Assembly (NCBI GenBank): GCA_017453705.1 | Contig: JAFTEK010000217.1 | Coordinates: 1-11,032, forward strand | Origin: Treponema sp. | GTDB taxonomy: Bacteria; Spirochaetota; Spirochaetia; Treponematales; Treponemataceae | DNA length: 11,032 bases | Reading direction: 5' to 3' | Shown here: positions 1 to 6,792 of the stretch, piece by piece | How positions within the stretch are numbered: position 1 is the first letter of the stretch | Layout of the letters: every line of letters starts with the position of its first letter | Position numbers and translations under genes: made by a program | Notes under the pieces: generated by a model | Database searches by the model: none | What the model saw: the letters and a program-made list of their open reading frames with translations, nothing else | What the model was told of the DNA's origin: nothing

Positions 1-83
1 CCTGCCGGTACTGTGCTATCCACAAATCTTGATTCATACTTATTGATGACAATGACTTATGTGCCTGCAGGATTCCATCCTCC

Positions 84-193
84 GCGTTCGCGTAAGCGAA
101 CGCAACGAGCTTGTGCGTAGCACAAGCTCGCATATCTGTCTGCCCCGTGAGTTCCCGCTTTGCGGGAACTCATAGGCTTCCCGCTAGGGAAGC
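84..193. repeat. Cluster of four perfect hairpins in the left-edge intergenic region
   Basis: Bases 1-242 hold no gene I can support. They contain four consecutive inverted repeats: an 8-bp stem with a GTAA loop (84-91/96-103), an 11-bp stem with a GTA loop (106-116/120-130), an 11-bp stem with a TTT loop (148-158/162-172), and a 7-bp stem with a GCTA loop (176-182/187-193). All stems are perfectly paired. The stem sequences differ from one another, so this is a series of distinct palindromes and not one repeated unit. No T-run follows any of them on either strand, so they do not read as ordinary intrinsic terminators. They lie downstream of the PIN toxin gene and could protect its mRNA 3' end or belong to a dispersed palindromic element. 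Function is unknown. Confidence 0.85.
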
Positions 194-242
194 GGTGTTG
201 GTATCGAGGCTTCCTTCCAGTTTTGAAACTGCCCCATCTCAT

Positions 243-641
243 TCATTTACATACTTCTAAGAATTCAGCGACGGTGACAATCTTAACGTTTTCGAATTGC
301 TTTATCGACAGTAAATCCTCATCCCCACTTACAATATACAGACATCCAGCACATACGGCACATTCCAAAAACTTGTTGTCATCAGGATCCCTACAAGCAT
401 CTATTTTCCTTGACGGTACTATACGTTCACAGAAAGACAAGAAACTATCAAGGGGGAAACGTTGGGGACGATTCGGATATTTTCGTCCGATTCGTTCCAT
501 AACTTCGGCATACTCTGCGGCAATATCATCAGAAACGACTGCATCAAACCCATTCCCGATGATACGCTGGAGCAGAGAAAATGGCTTACCGCCAAAAAAC
601 ATCGCAGAAATCACGACATTCGTATCTATGACTATTTTCAT
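243..641 (-). CDS. PIN-domain RNase toxin (VapC-like, COG1569-type)
   Basis: This 132-residue protein has the compact PIN fold pattern of Mg2+-dependent RNases that act as toxins of type II toxin-antitoxin systems. The N-terminus MKIVIDTNVVISA carries the first acidic ligand (D6). A conserved-type acidic segment follows at EYAEV (E43/E46). The DPDDNKFLECA motif at 85-95 supplies D88, and the SGDEDLL segment at 105-111 supplies D107, so the expected acidic active site appears intact. The spacing DPDDNKFLE...YIVSGDEDLL is typical of the 'putative toxin-antitoxin system toxin component, PIN family' group. Its start overlaps the antitoxin stop in an ATGA junction, implying translational coupling; no strong ribosome site of its own is visible. 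The RNA target cannot be told from sequence. It looks functional, with full length and no frameshift. Confidence 0.88.
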   Translation of the reverse strand: MKIVIDTNVVISAMFFGGKPFSLLQRIIGNGFDAVVSDDIAAEYAEVMERIGRKYPNRPQRFPLDSFLSFCERIVPSRKIDACRDPDDNKFLECAVCAGCLYIVSGDEDLLSIKQFENVKIVTVAEFLEVCK

Positions 642-868
642 GCCCGCTTTCGTTCCTTACGAACCTCTTTTTTTGCCAACTGGATGTCAGCTTCCGTCAA
701 GCCTACATTTTTTGCCCATGCCTGGCTTTCAGCACAGAGCTTGTTGAATTCTTCAAGCTTCGACAGATGGTCATAGCGGTATATTATGAAATCGATGAAA
801 TTTGAGATTTCCGGCAAAGCCTCCTCAGGCGCCAGCTTCACTTGTTCCACAACACTTTCATACGACAT
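638..868 (-). CDS. VapB-like antitoxin (DUF2281-type) of the PIN toxin
   Basis: This 76-residue protein is encoded immediately upstream of the PIN toxin, and its stop overlaps the toxin start by 4 bases. The start chosen (MSYESVVEQV) has a perfect AGGAGG site 6 bases upstream. A longer in-frame reading to 970 adds a hydrophobic Cys-rich stretch without a ribosome site and is unlikely. The N-terminal half (EEALPEISNFIDFIIYRY, 15-32) resembles the short helix of DUF2281/VapB antitoxins. The C-terminal part (AWAKNVGLTEADIQLAKKEV, 50-69) ends in a very basic tail, KERKRA. By family knowledge such proteins neutralise the cognate PIN RNase by filling its active site, and the complex usually autorepresses the operon. 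No classical AbrB-type DNA-binding domain is evident in the 76 residues, so autoregulation is uncertain. Confidence 0.75.
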   Translation of the reverse strand: MSYESVVEQVKLAPEEALPEISNFIDFIIYRYDHLSKLEEFNKLCAESQAWAKNVGLTEADIQLAKKEVRKERKRA

Positions 869-874
869 AGGCGA

Positions 875-880
875 CCTCCT
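875..880 (-). promoter_or_regulatory. Shine-Dalgarno AGGAGG deciding the antitoxin start
   Basis: The minus strand reads AGGAGG, then six bases, then the ATG at 868. It is the strongest ribosome-binding site in the window and fixes the antitoxin start at 868 instead of an upstream in-frame start at 970. Confidence 0.8.
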
Positions 881-891
881 GAATCCTAACC

Positions 892-920
892 AGTCTACCA
901 CAAAACACAGGAAACCGCAA
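892..920 (-). promoter_or_regulatory. Candidate sigma-70 promoter of the toxin-antitoxin pair
   Basis: On the minus strand TTGCGG (920-915) and TAGACT (897-892) are separated by exactly 17 bases. The start of transcription would fall about 17 bases before the antitoxin ATG and leave room for the AGGAGG site. Each hexamer matches the consensus only partly (about 4 of 6), so this rests on geometry and position. Confidence 0.35.
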
Positions 921-964
921 TTGAGCAGAAAAGTACCAGCAAGACAGAACTTGTACCAACACCG

Positions 965-1036
965 AGGCATCGGGGCAGTCCAAATCGGGCATCAGGAATC
1001 CCCAATCAGGACAGCCCCAGTCAGGCATCCCTAATC
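965..1036. repeat. Degenerate about 15-bp direct repeats between the TPR gene and the toxin-antitoxin pair
   Basis: The plus strand shows successive related units: AGGCATCGGGGCAGTC (965-980), CAAATCGGGCATC (981-993), AGGAATCCCCAATC (994-1007), AGGACAGCCCCAGTC (1008-1022) and AGGCATCCCTAATC (1023-1036). The shared frame is AGG, a variable core, then A(A/G)TC. They occupy the gap between the TPR gene stop (1055) and the toxin-antitoxin promoter region. No convincing protein or terminator is encoded there. Confidence 0.6.
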
Positions 1037-1054
1037 GAACTTCCCCGTTAGCCT

Positions 1055-3091
1055 CTACTGCATCTGCTTGAGCAGGAGCCTGGCCCTGCTGTGATCGGGG
1101 TTGAGCTCCAGCGCATGTTTAAGCGTAATGAGCGCATCCTTGCTGCGCCCCAGCCTGGCTTCCTCGTAGCCTATCCTGTAGCGGACTTCCGCTTTCATAT
1201 TGCTGTCAGTAACACGGCTGTCAGCCCGCCTCAGATAGTCCAGAGCCTGTGCGCTCCTGTTATAGCCGGAATAGATGTTGCCCATATTCAGATAAGAGGA
1301 TATGACGGCCTCGTTCTGACCGGCAGTGTTGAACACAGGTGTCCGCTTGGAATAGTTGGACAGTATGTAGTCATAGAGCTTTATCGCCTTGGAATACTCT
1401 TCCCGCTGCACATAGAAGTACGCGGCTATCTCACCTTCCCACAGGGCGAGTTTCTCCGGGTTCTCACACGGCTCAAAAGCCTTCTTTATCGGAGCGTCCT
1501 TGGCAGCCTTGTCCTGCTCCTCATCCTCTCCATAGGAAGCCTGCAAGTATGAGCGGAAAATCCTCTCCGCATCGTCCTCACCGCCGTTCTCAATCAAGTT
1601 TGCCACGGCATAGCGCATTATCTCAGGCGGATAGAGCGAACCGGCAAGCTCGTTTGTCTCCAGCAGTTTCCAGACCTTGGATGCCTTTTCCGCCTTCTCG
1701 CTGTCAAATTTCTCCGCAGCCAGCATCTTCTCCCTAAGGACAATCAGGGAAGCTGTCTTGATCTTCTGGTCATTGCCCGGTTCAGAGCCGGCTTTCACGT
1801 TCTTGATTGCCTCGTCTATCATGTCCACGACAGTGGAAATAGGCACCACAGGAACAGAGTCCCTCTCTTCCATCGCAAGGGTTCGCAGGCCTGCCTGCCT
1901 GAGCTGGGCTTCTATGCCGACTTCCTCCGGGCGGTTAACGGAGTCAATCGCATACTCACCATAAGCGGCAAGCCCCGGCTCATAATCGGGGAAATAGTTC
2001 ACCAGCTGGTAGAGCTTGTCATAACGCTCTTTCTCATCTCCGCTATCACGGGCATATATGGCCGTGTTCATATACAGGAGAGGTAGAATCCTGCCCAGGG
2101 ACGGAATTCTTTCGTCCATGAAGGCATCCATATAGGGGGATGATATGGCAAGAACTTCCTTGCGCATTGCCTGGGCGGAAGCATCATCGCCAAGTATATA
2201 GTAATCATCAGAGAGCAGGGCCTTAAGCTCTATGGCCTGGGCAAGTTCGGCAATCTCACTCGCGCTGCCCAGCTTGCCAAGCTCCTCTGCTTTCAGGAGG
2301 GCTTCCAGGCTCTCCGCATAGCGGCCGGCATCATAAGTCACCAGGCCCCAGAAGAGGGCATCCTTGTAGCCTGCCACCTCTCCCGGATACAGGAAAGAAG
2401 CCTCCTCATAGCTGCCCTTGGCCATGAGTATCGTAGCAGCGTTAATCTGCCAGACGGGAAGCCTGGACGAATAGTATGCGTCCTTATAGATTGGGATAAA
2501 CCGCTCGTCCAGGAAGAAAGACCTCTTGGCTTCCTGCCCGGCCTTTTCAGAAGGAGTGGCCTTTCTACGGAAGAAATTCAGAATCGGGTTTGATTTGGCA
2601 AAGAAGCTGTCAGCATCAAAGTCCGAAGCAAGGGCGCAACGCAGGACGGCCTCCGCATATATGGAAGAATAAGGGCTTCCCGAGAGCGATTTTGTCCGCT
2701 TCATCGCGTCCTTCACCCTGCCCCGCCGCAAAAGGAAGTTGCCGTAAAGGGCTATAAAGTCCTTGTCAGAAGGAAAAGAGCGTAGAGCCTTTTTCAGGCA
2801 CTTTTCCGCCCTGTCGTACTCAGAGAGCGCCATATACCGCTTATAAAGCCCCATCCTGTCACCGGCAGAATGGGCACGGCTTTCTATACGCTTAAGGGCG
2901 GCTATTGCCTGCTTGGTATCCCCCTGCTGGATATAGGAGTCAATAAGCGAAAGCTCCGTGGTTATAGCCGAACCTTCATAATGCGACGAACGCAGGCGCA
3001 AAGAAAGTAAAACCCCCGCGGCAACAAGCAGCAGGAGTATGCAAACCAATACCGATATTATTATGACGTGCTTTTTATTTTTTTCGCTCAA
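1055..3091 (-). CDS. Membrane-anchored tetratricopeptide-repeat protein
   Basis: This 678-residue protein starts with a short basic segment (MSEKNKKH), then one strongly hydrophobic helix at about residues 9-31, then a positively charged LRLR stretch. This is the layout of a signal anchor or uncleaved signal, with the rest probably in the periplasm. The remainder is helical with TPR-like pairs. The clearest are at 78-130 (LYKRYMALSEYDRAEKCLKK region and the following LYGNFLLRRGRVKDAM) and near the C-terminus (YLNMGNIYSGYNRSAQALDY, and YRIGYEEARLGRSKDALITL ending with LELNPDHSRA). The start is a TTG; a GGAAGAG stretch lies just upstream. No nearby ATG would keep the hydrophobic helix, the first internal Met being about residue 80. 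It follows nusB by 35 bases and is likely co-transcribed. By family analogy it would scaffold protein complexes at the envelope; the specific partner is unknown. Confidence 0.8.
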   Translation of the reverse strand: MSEKNKKHVIIISVLVCILLLLVAAGVLLSLRLRSSHYEGSAITTELSLIDSYIQQGDTKQAIAALKRIESRAHSAGDRMGLYKRYMALSEYDRAEKCLKKALRSFPSDKDFIALYGNFLLRRGRVKDAMKRTKSLSGSPYSSIYAEAVLRCALASDFDADSFFAKSNPILNFFRRKATPSEKAGQEAKRSFFLDERFIPIYKDAYYSSRLPVWQINAATILMAKGSYEEASFLYPGEVAGYKDALFWGLVTYDAGRYAESLEALLKAEELGKLGSASEIAELAQAIELKALLSDDYYILGDDASAQAMRKEVLAISSPYMDAFMDERIPSLGRILPLLYMNTAIYARDSGDEKERYDKLYQLVNYFPDYEPGLAAYGEYAIDSVNRPEEVGIEAQLRQAGLRTLAMEERDSVPVVPISTVVDMIDEAIKNVKAGSEPGNDQKIKTASLIVLREKMLAAEKFDSEKAEKASKVWKLLETNELAGSLYPPEIMRYAVANLIENGGEDDAERIFRSYLQASYGEDEEQDKAAKDAPIKKAFEPCENPEKLALWEGEIAAYFYVQREEYSKAIKLYDYILSNYSKRTPVFNTAGQNEAVISSYLNMGNIYSGYNRSAQALDYLRRADSRVTDSNMKAEVRYRIGYEEARLGRSKDALITLKHALELNPDHSRARLLLKQMQ

Positions 3092-3126
3092 GGCCTTTCT
3101 CTTCCAAAGCGCCCGGCAATATAGTT

Positions 3127-3543
3127 TTAGTTCGCGGGCAGCCCTTTGCTTATATTATCGAGCATGGCGTTTATAAACTTAAAGGCATCGTCCTCGCCAA
3201 ACTCCTTGGAAATCTTTATTGCCTGGTCAATCACAACATTAACAGGCATATCTCTCTGATACAGAAGGGAAAAAATACTTATACGGAGAATCGCAACAGT
3301 CACCCTGTTAAGACGTTCAAACTGCCACTTCGGAGCCAAATGCCCTTTTATGCAGGAATCCACCTCGCTCAGGTGGTTGACTGTTCCAGCTATGAGAATA
3401 CGGGCAAAATCAGACGTGTCGGTATCCAAGTCACCGGCATCCTCTGCCCAATTTAATGTAAGAAGGTCTTCCAAGGCCTCTCCTCCCATGTCGTAGGAGA
3501 AGAGGGCCTGAAAAGCCAGAATCCTAGCTTTATGTCTGGACAT
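3127..3543 (-). CDS. Transcription antitermination factor NusB
   Basis: This 138-residue cytoplasmic protein has the expected NusB length. It opens with SRHKARILAFQALFSYDM, the classical RxxARxxAxQxLF signature of the RNA-binding first helix. Near the C-terminus VNVVIDQAIKISKEFGEDDA (about 100-119) and FKFINAMLDNISKG match the conserved 'vvInEaVeLAKkfg...kFVNavLd' block. NusB pairs with NusE (ribosomal protein S10) on boxA RNA and promotes antitermination in rRNA operons. It begins 9 bases after the foldase gene stop and is followed by the TPR gene, so all three probably share a transcript. The ribosome site is AAAGG only 3 bases before the ATG, which is short; coupling to the upstream gene may help initiation. 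Confidence 0.95.
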   Translation of the reverse strand: MSRHKARILAFQALFSYDMGGEALEDLLTLNWAEDAGDLDTDTSDFARILIAGTVNHLSEVDSCIKGHLAPKWQFERLNRVTVAILRISIFSLLYQRDMPVNVVIDQAIKISKEFGEDDAFKFINAMLDNISKGLPAN

Positions 3544-3552
3544 CAGCCTTTA

Positions 3553-4650
3553 TTACTCTGATTCCCAGTTAAGCAGCTTATCAAGGGCATCGCCTGTCTT
3601 CTTGCGATCAACGTTGCTCTTGGTATCAAGACTCTTGTAAAGATCCTGAGAAGCCTGCGCAAGGAACTGGCTCTGCTTCTGCTGGGTCAACCCCTGCTTG
3701 ATGTACTCATAGACCGTCACCGTTGAATCAGGATAAACAACATCATCTATCGAAAGATTCTTCTGGGCATAGTGGTCTTTAACCACGAAGAACTGGAAAT
3801 CAGTGTCGGTCTCAGAAAGCTCGCTCACATATCCCTTCTTGCGGTCAAAAAGCTCAATAACCTTCTTGGCATCCCAACCATACTGCTGAGCCTGCTGGGT
3901 CGTCATGTTCATATAACCGGCCTCGTAAGCCTTGTGGTTGTCCTCGTCCTTGGCAAGAGTCACCTCAAAGTCGTCCCTGGACTTGGAGGGCTGCTTGTTG
4001 TAGTCCTTGAGAATCTTCTCAAGCTTCTTCTTAGCAGAGGCAGCATCCTTTCCCTTTGGAACAAGAACGATAAAGAGCTTTACCATCTCGTTCCTGACAA
4101 CAGGGTTAAGCCTGTAGTAGTTGCGAATCTCCTCATCAGTCGCGGCAATCTTCTTGAACTCATCCTGCTTCTTGGCAAAGACATAGTTCTGGCACAGAAT
4201 CTGATTCTTAAGATATGCCTTGTAATCAGAGAGTGAAAGTCCAGAAATATCCTTCACGAACGCGGAAAGGGATTTGTTTACAATCTTCTGCAGGTAATCA
4301 GACAGCTGTGACTCAGTGGTGAACTGCTGGCCAAGACGCTGGCTCATCGCGGTAAGGAAGCCCTGGTCAATCTGGCTGTCCGTAATCGAGATACCTTCTT
4401 TTGCCGCAGCCTGGGCAAAAAGCTTCTCGTTTATCAAGTTGTCAAGGACTGCCTTCTTGTTATCCAGCGACATTTCCTGCATGTCATACTGCTTCATCCA
4501 GAAGTTGACCCTATCCTTGACACTCTTTACAGTAATCGTCTCACTACCGTTGAGCTTGACCACCACAAGGGGAGTCATGTCAGAACCTGCGGCAAAGACA
4601 GACACTGCCATCGTCAGCAATAAAGCTGTGCTTACAATAAAACGTTTCAT
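3553..4650 (-). CDS. Secreted SurA/PpiC-like peptidyl-prolyl isomerase or chaperone
   Basis: This 365-residue protein has a clear Sec signal peptide: MKRF, a hydrophobic core IVSTALLLTMAVSV, and a likely cleavage after VFA at residue 20. There is no lipobox Cys. Residues about 30-185 form a helical SurA_N-like segment (VLDNLINEKLFAQAAAKEGI, then SDSQ/TDEEI-type helices). Residues about 187-295 match a divergent parvulin pattern: EMVKLFIVLVPKG, a helix AAKKKLEKILKDY, then DFEVTLAKD, AGYMNM, and KKGYVSELSETDTDFQFFVV. The predicted role is folding or holding outer-membrane and periplasmic proteins during export. Isomerase activity is uncertain because the parvulin core is diverged. The start at 4650 is preferred because GAGGA lies 6 bases upstream; the ATG at 4656 abuts that site, and a longer reading to 4701 would bury the signal peptide. 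Confidence 0.8.
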   Translation of the reverse strand: MKRFIVSTALLLTMAVSVFAAGSDMTPLVVVKLNGSETITVKSVKDRVNFWMKQYDMQEMSLDNKKAVLDNLINEKLFAQAAAKEGISITDSQIDQGFLTAMSQRLGQQFTTESQLSDYLQKIVNKSLSAFVKDISGLSLSDYKAYLKNQILCQNYVFAKKQDEFKKIAATDEEIRNYYRLNPVVRNEMVKLFIVLVPKGKDAASAKKKLEKILKDYNKQPSKSRDDFEVTLAKDEDNHKAYEAGYMNMTTQQAQQYGWDAKKVIELFDRKKGYVSELSETDTDFQFFVVKDHYAQKNLSIDDVVYPDSTVTVYEYIKQGLTQQKQSQFLAQASQDLYKSLDTKSNVDRKKTGDALDKLLNWESE

Positions 4651-4656
4651 TTTCAT

Positions 4657-4661
4657 TCCTC
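4657..4661 (-). promoter_or_regulatory. Shine-Dalgarno GAGGA deciding the foldase start
   Basis: The minus strand reads GAGGA, six bases, then ATG at 4650. Another ATG at 4656 directly adjoins the site with no spacing, so the signal-peptide Met encoded at 4650 is the better start. Confidence 0.7.
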
Positions 4662-4791
4662 GATCTTGTTGATAAAGATTACCAGCATGTACCATAGGCA
4701 ACAGGTATCAAAGCCAAAAAGCCGCACCCATCGTCTCAAACTTGCCTTCCTACTTCACCAAGTAAACCATTTAGATTTCTATTAGTTACAC

Positions 4792-4820
4792 GTCAGATGA
4801 AAAATATTTTTTTATCTGAC
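4792..4820. repeat. AT-rich hairpin in the alaS-foldase gap
   Basis: The 218-base gap 4657-4874 has no gene. At 4792-4820 GTCAGAT and ATCTGAC flank an A-run and a T-run. In the plus-strand reading these pair, with one G-T wobble, into a stem of about 13 bp. In the minus-strand transcript the wobble becomes an A-C mismatch. It lies 55 bases past the alaS stop, so it could end or process alaS mRNA, but no T-run follows the stem in the minus direction. It could equally be a symmetric protein-binding site. I found no convincing promoter for the foldase operon in the rest of the gap. Confidence 0.5.
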
Positions 4821-4874
4821 CCCCACCCACGGGCATCCCAAGAAACGCACAAAGCGCGATTCTCCGAGGCTCCC

Positions 4875-6722
4875 CTATTTGTCCAAAGGCAGACCGCCCT
4901 CTATAGTAGCCCGGATACGCCGGACACCCGCAGAGGAAGACTGCTCCTTTGTTATCTTGAAAGTTCCAATCTGTGCCGTATGCTGAACATGGGGGCCTCC
5001 GCAGACCTCCTTGCTGAACCACTTGTCAGCCGTGCCAGCCTTCGGGCCGATTGTATATACCTTGACTTGCTGCTCGTACTTCTCCCCGAACAAAGCCCTG
5101 GCTCCAGAGGCTTTCGCAGCCTCCAAGTCCATAATCTCCATCGTCACCGGCAAATCCTTCTGAATCTGCTCGTTCACGATGTCCTCGACCTGCTTAACCT
5201 CTTCTTTTGTCATGGCACGGTGGAATGAGAAATCAAACCTCATTCGCTCGTCCGTGATATTGGAGCCTTTCTGGGCAACTTCATCCCCCAGCACCTGCAC
5301 AAGAGCCTGCTGCAAGAGGTGGGTCGCCGTATGGTATTTGGTTGTAATCTCGCTGTGGTCGCCCAGCCCGCCTTTGAATGCCCCGGCGGAAAGCGTGCGG
5401 CTCTCCTCCTGATGCTTTTTCTCCTGCTCTTTGAAGCCTTCTATGTCAACGCTCATGCCGTTCTCGGCGGCCATCTCCTGCGTAATCTCAATCGGAAAAC
5501 CAAACGTGTCATACAGGCGGAAGGCCACCCGGCCGGGAATGACCATCTTGGGGTTCTTCTGCAAGTTGGGAAGAAGCTTCTGGAACTCAGCCTCTCCAGC
5601 CTTCAAGGTCTTGGAGAACTTTTCTTCTTCCATTGTAAGCTGCTGCATGATGAACTCAGCATGTTCAGCAAGCTCCGGGTAAGCGTCCTTGTACTCTTCA
5701 ACGACTATGGCGGCAGGCTTGGCAAGGAAGCTTCCTTCAATAGCCAGCTTGCGACCATAGCGAACCGCGCGGCGGATTATGCGGCGGAGTATGTATCCCG
5801 CCCCTGTGCGGGCAGGTGTAACAGCCTGCGGGTCGCCCAAGATAAAGGTAGCAGTCCTGACGTGATCCGCGATAATCCTCATCGCGACATCACAAGACTC
5901 GTCCGCCCCATACTTCTTGCCAGACAGCTGCTCAATGCAGCTTATAATAGGAAGAAAAACATCAGTTTCGTAGACTGACTTCTGCCCATTAAGCACGGAC
6001 ACAGTGCGCTCAACACCCATTCCGGTGTCAACGCACTTGCGCTCCATCTCATTGTAGTGTCCCTGGGCATCCTTGTTGTAGCCCATAAAGACGTTGTTCC
6101 ATATTTCCAGGTACTTACCGCAGTGGCATCCGGGCTTGCAGTCAGGGCCGCACTTAGGCTGCCCGTTGTCATAGAAAATCTCGGTGTCAGGGCCGCAAGG
6201 GCCGGTCTGGCCAGCAGGTCCCCACCAGTTGTCGCTCCTGGGCAAAAAGAAGATGCGCTCCCTTGGGATGCCCATCTCCTCCCATCGTTTTGCAGCTTCC
6301 TCGTCACGGGGAATCTCGGTGCCGTCAGCCTGTTTCTCGCCCTCAAAGACGGTGACGTTGAGCTTTTCGCTCGGTATGTTCAGGTATCTGGGAGAAGTCA
6401 GGAACTCGTAGCTGAACGCGATGGACTCCTGCTTGAAGTATGAGCCAAGGCTCCAGTTGCCCAGCATCTCAAAGAAAGTCAAATGGCTGGCATCGCCTAC
6501 GGACTCTATGTCGCCAGTGCGGACGCATTTCTGATAATCCGTCAGCCTGTCACCGGAAGGATGCTTCTCACCAAGAAGATAGGGCACCAGAGGCTGCATT
6601 CCCGCTGTCGTAAAAAGAACTGTCGGGTCATTGTTTGGCAGGAGGGACTTTCCTGAAATCTCGGTATGCCCCTTGGACTTGAAAAACTCTATATACTTCG
6701 AGCGCAACTCGTTTACGGTCAT
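4875..6722 (-). CDS. Alanyl-tRNA synthetase, compact form
   Basis: AlaRS charges tRNA-Ala with alanine in the cytoplasm. The class II catalytic core is clear: LLPNNDPTVLFTTAGM (27-42), FFEMLGNWSLGSYFK (83-97), DTGMGVERTVSVLNG (232-246), and the tRNA-recognition region VRTATFILGD to YILRRIIRRAVRYGRK (288-325). A Cys/His-rich insert CGPDCKPGCHCGKY (191-204) precedes LEIWNNVFM. Editing residues HxxxH (H464, H468) and CxxxH (C574, H578) are present, so mischarged Ser or Gly should still be hydrolysed. At 615 residues it is much shorter than the usual roughly 875. It ends after the CGGPHV/VRRI block and lacks the C-Ala dimerisation domain. Only about 14 residues separate FKGG from HTATH, so the beta-barrel with the glycine-rich GGQxGD motif is also missing. 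The start MTVNELRSKYIEFF aligns with the family N-terminus. There is no Shine-Dalgarno site; see the promoter at 6731-6759. Confidence 0.97.
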   Translation of the reverse strand: MTVNELRSKYIEFFKSKGHTEISGKSLLPNNDPTVLFTTAGMQPLVPYLLGEKHPSGDRLTDYQKCVRTGDIESVGDASHLTFFEMLGNWSLGSYFKQESIAFSYEFLTSPRYLNIPSEKLNVTVFEGEKQADGTEIPRDEEAAKRWEEMGIPRERIFFLPRSDNWWGPAGQTGPCGPDTEIFYDNGQPKCGPDCKPGCHCGKYLEIWNNVFMGYNKDAQGHYNEMERKCVDTGMGVERTVSVLNGQKSVYETDVFLPIISCIEQLSGKKYGADESCDVAMRIIADHVRTATFILGDPQAVTPARTGAGYILRRIIRRAVRYGRKLAIEGSFLAKPAAIVVEEYKDAYPELAEHAEFIMQQLTMEEEKFSKTLKAGEAEFQKLLPNLQKNPKMVIPGRVAFRLYDTFGFPIEITQEMAAENGMSVDIEGFKEQEKKHQEESRTLSAGAFKGGLGDHSEITTKYHTATHLLQQALVQVLGDEVAQKGSNITDERMRFDFSFHRAMTKEEVKQVEDIVNEQIQKDLPVTMEIMDLEAAKASGARALFGEKYEQQVKVYTIGPKAGTADKWFSKEVCGGPHVQHTAQIGTFKITKEQSSSAGVRRIRATIEGGLPLDK

Positions 6723-6730
6723 AGGGTGCT

Positions 6731-6759
6731 ATTATATTCATTCGCCGCCATTTAGTCAA
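6731..6759 (-). promoter_or_regulatory. Near-consensus sigma-70 promoter of alaS, leaderless geometry
   Basis: The minus strand has TTGACT (6759-6754), exactly 17 bases, then a perfect TATAAT (6736-6731). The alaS ATG starts only 8 bases after the -10 box. Transcription normally begins 6-8 bases past the -10 box, so the mRNA would have at most 1-2 untranslated bases. The sequence between (AGCACCCT) has no ribosome-binding site. Confidence 0.8.
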
Positions 6760-6792
6760 TGATTGGACTTTTTGCATAAAAAGCCAGCTGAC

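Noticed and set aside
1..120. Open frame entering from the left edge and ending at TAG 118-120
   Set aside because: The last third is the first hairpins read as codons (PPRSRKRTQRACA), and the preceding 25 or so codons resemble nothing I know. A gene tail is possible but unsupported.
57..242. 61-residue minus-strand reading frame over the hairpin cluster
   Set aside because: It is composed of the palindromes read as codons, is rich in Arg, Ala and Cys, resembles no family, and has no ribosome site.
160..747. 195-residue plus-strand frame
   Set aside because: Antisense shadow of the toxin and antitoxin genes, which have clear family motifs on the minus strand.
638..970. Extended 110-residue antitoxin with hydrophobic N-terminus
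   Set aside because: The AGGAGG site and family length place the start at 868; the extension covers the likely promoter.
4875..4875. alaS truncated by frameshift, explaining the missing C-terminal domain
   Set aside because: The downstream 218 bases in other frames show no C-Ala-like sequence, and short AlaRS of similar size is known in spirochaetes, so true reduction is more likely.
5319..5978. 219-residue plus-strand frame inside alaS
   Set aside because: Antisense shadow of a gene with unmistakable AlaRS motifs on the other strand.
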